This document shows positions 61,101-64,000 of a DNA stretch of 64,000 bases, one piece after another (positions within the stretch are counted from its first letter, which is position 1; the number at the start of each line of letters is the position of its first letter). The notes beneath the pieces were generated by a model. That model made no database searches, had not been told where the DNA came from, and saw only the letters and a program-made list of their open reading frames with translations. The position numbers were made by a program, and so were the translations under genes. This DNA comes from Certhia americana (Eukaryota; Chordata; Aves; Passeriformes; Certhiidae): assembly GCA_018697195.1 (NCBI GenBank), contig CM031878.1, positions 8,385,786 through 8,449,785 of the forward strand, read 5' to 3'.

Positions 61101-63580
61101 GAGCTGTGGTTTACCAAATAGCATATCAATGTTTTAAGCATTTTATTGTTATAATCTCTTGAGGCTTTTTTGGATAAAATGATCTGCATGTTTTAAAATG
61201 CTGGATTTCTTTTGCTGTGCTGAATGGTCATGGTGTATTGTATATATTTTGGCAGTGTAGATCCTGTTTTGTGCTAGCTTTTTAGTAAAATCAATGTATT
61301 TACTTAGAAATTCAGAGATGAGGTTACTTCTGTGTTTTGGGATCTGTTGTTTTGTGAATTTCCTCCTTCCCTTCCTCTCTGTGAACCCTGTCCTAGTTGC
61401 TCTACTTCAAATATTGTTTTCAAACCAGCAAACAACAGCCTGACCTTGCATCCTGATACTACTTTCCTGAGAAATGTTGGTGTAAGAATTTGGAAGAGCA
61501 ATCTGATATCTGTGTCAAGGAAGGAATCAGTTGCAGACCTCTTTAGTTTTTCCTTTTGCATTTAGGCTCTACAAGGTGCATACATAGTTTGAATTCCATT
61601 TTCACATATCTGTAGTTTCCTGGTAAAATTCAGTTTGTGTTTGAGATGTGTTTCATTTTTCTGTCCAAAACTGTTCACAACTGTAACCCCCGTATCTTCT
61701 GCAGCACTCTTTTTAATTTCAGTAGTGTTTTCTTCACCTTTCTATTGGTGAAGTAGTTCAAGAAGTATATCAGGCAGGTGAGTTTGTGAGCTATGCAACA
61801 AACAGGCATACATAGGAAACCCTTCAGTTCAGGAAATTGAAAACCCCTGTGATGTTAAGTCAGTGTGTCAAATCAGATCTGGTAACAGATTAACCTGTAA
61901 ACTAGACCCAGATGTGTCTCTTAACTGTCTAAATCTATTTTGTCATTGAAAGTGTTTAGAAGTCTACTTGCATTAACTACTTAGTACATTACACCAGAAT
62001 AAAAAGTAAATTGTCACCCCTTCTGTTGCATGAAATACCTTTCAGAGAAGTAGAACCTTTTAAAGGCTCACTTTTGCTGACGAGGACTGACTTTTATTAT
62101 AAAATAACTCCCACAGCTAAACAGCTCTTGCCAAAGGATTTGCAAAGTTTATCTGCTCCTCCAGGTATACTATGAGAATGGGGGGAGTATGTGCAAATGC
62201 CAGAAAGGGTTTCCTACACAGTTTTTAAATTTCTTTTGTTTACATTATCTAGTAACTTCGGTAGGGATGGAAGAAGTGCAATGCTATGAAACTATGATGC
62301 AAGCTGAGCTGCATTGTACACATTTACAACGTTTTATACAAAAGCTGAGTTGAAAAGCAACAATATTTGCAGGATGTATGAAATTACCTGCTTCAGTGAG
62401 GGGATGAGACTGGAGGTTTGAGCAAAATACTTGTATGTATCTTTCATTTTATAACTGGATCAGCACAGTGTATTAACTGTGTGTTTGCTCAGGTTTGTGT
62501 AGATTTGCCATCATATTGTCTTGCAAGCTCTCCCAAGTTCATGTGCATGAAATACTGGGGAATAGTCCAGATATCCAGTCACTGTTGTCTGCTCTGATGT
62601 TCATAGGCTACGCCAGTAATAGATCTAGACAAGACTATAATACATAGCTTTTGCATATGAAAGCTAGGCATTTTCTGCTTAGGTTTCAGTACTTCACTCA
62701 CCAAAGTTCATCCCATACAAGTGAAAATTCTGGCAAGAAACTAATGTTGGGGTGAAGTTTAATAGGCAGAAACAGGCAGCAATATCCCCTTGGGACTTAT
62801 CCGTGAGCCCCGAGTTGTGGAGTATATGGACTATGGAGGAGAGCAAACGGGGTGCTGTCTTCCTGCAGGTTGTGACTCTCGTGTTCATGCAAGGCCTTAA
62901 CTGACCAGAGAATTTACAGAGGAACAGGGGAGCATCTAGTGAGGTTTGGCAGTGTGTGGGAGTCACTGGGATGTGTGCATTATGTAGTGCTTTCCTGGAA
63001 ATCCTCTATGAAATGGTGCTGAACCTTGAATGGGAATAGTGAGTATGTGTCTCCTTAGCAGAGGGATTTGGAACACCCTGCAATCAGTTGCATGTCCTAG
63101 CTGCTATCAGTCACTGTCTAGTGGGCAGGAAGGGTGGAGTGGCTGGTAGAAAGCTGTTTGTTGGAAATTGTATTGTAAATCAAATAAACTTAGTAGCTTT
63201 GTGTGCCTCTGGACAGGGTAATGAATTTGCAGATCATCTGAGCAGGAAGATGCTAATTCATGTGAATTAGGAAGGATTCTAATTCATTTTCAAGACATCT
63301 GGCAATACAGAAATCTCTCGGGTAGATCAATTTGCTATCACAGACTACAGATTAAAAACTCTCTTGCCCACCCCCTGCCTGAGAAGAAACCTTGAGTAAT
63401 GTGAGTAATGGCTGGTTGCTGAAGGGAATGTATCTTCCCTTTGTTTGACATGGTTTCCAAGGTCTTGGGGAGGGAAGTCAATCTATCCTGTGGGCATTTG
63501 GAGTGGTCAAATTGAAGAAAGCTCTTTGCTACCTGATTGGAAAATGCAGTATGTAAGTGCTTTGTGGCATGTTGGGCTGC

Positions 63581-63602
63581 TTTTTTTTTTTTTTTTTTTT
63601 TT
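63581..63602 (+). repeat. Poly(T) run of 22
   Basis: Homopolymer run in the intron, with no recognisable retroposon attached. Confidence 0.9.
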
Positions 63603-64000
63603 AATTTCTATGAACTATTAAAAATTGATGAACTCATATCACGTCTATTCCATTTATTCTGGACTACTTATTAGAAGATTGATCCCTCGGTTCAGTTGAG
63701 GTAAACTTGGCTATCTGGGTAGCCCCACAGTTGTCTCAATCAAAGAGGTAATGGATTTTTAAAGGGCTGTTTCAAGTACTAAGTCAGAAAAATTCTGTCC
63801 TTAGAAGCAGCCCTAATTCTTTGGGCACTGTTGAAAATCTATGCTATTTTCCTGCTCTCTGCCACTTACCAAGCAGAGTGCTGTTTCGCAGTGGCTCTTC
63901 CTTTTGGCAGCAGAGCAGTTCTCTGATCAGCCCAGCCCTCCTTTCACATGTAGCAATAACAGAATGTTACCCCCGTGTCCTGTGAATTCAGTCTCAGCTT

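Larger units (their letters stand above)
43057..64000 (+). other. UNC13B: Intron 1 of UNC13B (partial), no further exon seen
   Basis: The stretch begins at the GTGAGC donor and runs off the window. I searched for the expected next exon (VK-AKF...KFNTYVTLKVQN region) and did not see it. Seven evenly spaced 60-base lines (45,001 to 63,001) gave G 112, C 64, T 129, A 115. That is G over C and T over A on this strand, the direction expected of a + strand transcribed region. GC is about 42%. Contents are one antisense solo LTR, T-rich tracts and otherwise unrecognised sequence. Open frames up to about 100 codons show no known protein. Confidence 0.6.

Noticed and set aside
1..64000. Search for tRNA, rRNA, CRISPR arrays, integrons or bacterial-type systems
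   Set aside because: None was seen. Avian LINEs, LTRs and CpG islands show this is vertebrate nuclear DNA.

Overview
This window is vertebrate nuclear DNA, almost certainly from a bird and probably a songbird. At least seven CR1 (chicken repeat 1 LINE) 3'-end fragments are present. Two solo LTRs have the look of songbird endogenous retroviruses; one begins TGTCCTGGTTTAGGGCAAA on the minus strand. There are no operons, no dense coding and no CRISPR. Nearly all long open frames are stop-free accidents in GC-rich or repeated DNA.

Layout. Bases 1-18,490 are gene-poor DNA of about 50% GC with one CR1 fragment and no exon I can recognise. Bases 18,500-19,980 form a large CpG island interrupted by a 100-N assembly gap (19,234-19,333) with poly-C on both sides. 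Its right part (19,700-19,920) looks like a TATA-less promoter with CCAAT boxes in both orientations, several GC boxes and a CACGTG E-box. A GC-rich minisatellite follows directly (19,987-20,618). It is built from a 22-bp unit and a 14-bp derivative arranged in successive doubled higher-order blocks. Bases 20,619-42,309 are intergenic, with CR1 fragments on both strands. One CR1 is split by a 552-bp solo LTR with a target-site duplication.

A second CpG island (42,880-43,300) contains the only coding exon I can name. It is a 22-nt coding piece reading MSLLCVR followed by a consensus GTGAGC splice donor, which matches the start of UNC13B (Munc13-2, a synaptic-vesicle priming factor). Everything from 43,057 to the end would be its first intron, transcribed on the + strand. 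No exon 2 was seen. The intron is AT-richer, G-rich over C on the + strand, and carries a 720-bp antisense solo LTR with a 5-bp target-site duplication.

Interpretation. The window most likely spans an upstream gene's CpG-island promoter (gene not identified), an intergenic interval, and the promoter plus start of intron 1 of UNC13B. I did not find a convincing new biological system. The most unusual structure is the minisatellite at the first CpG island, with its nested higher-order blocks and its gradient of CpG loss.
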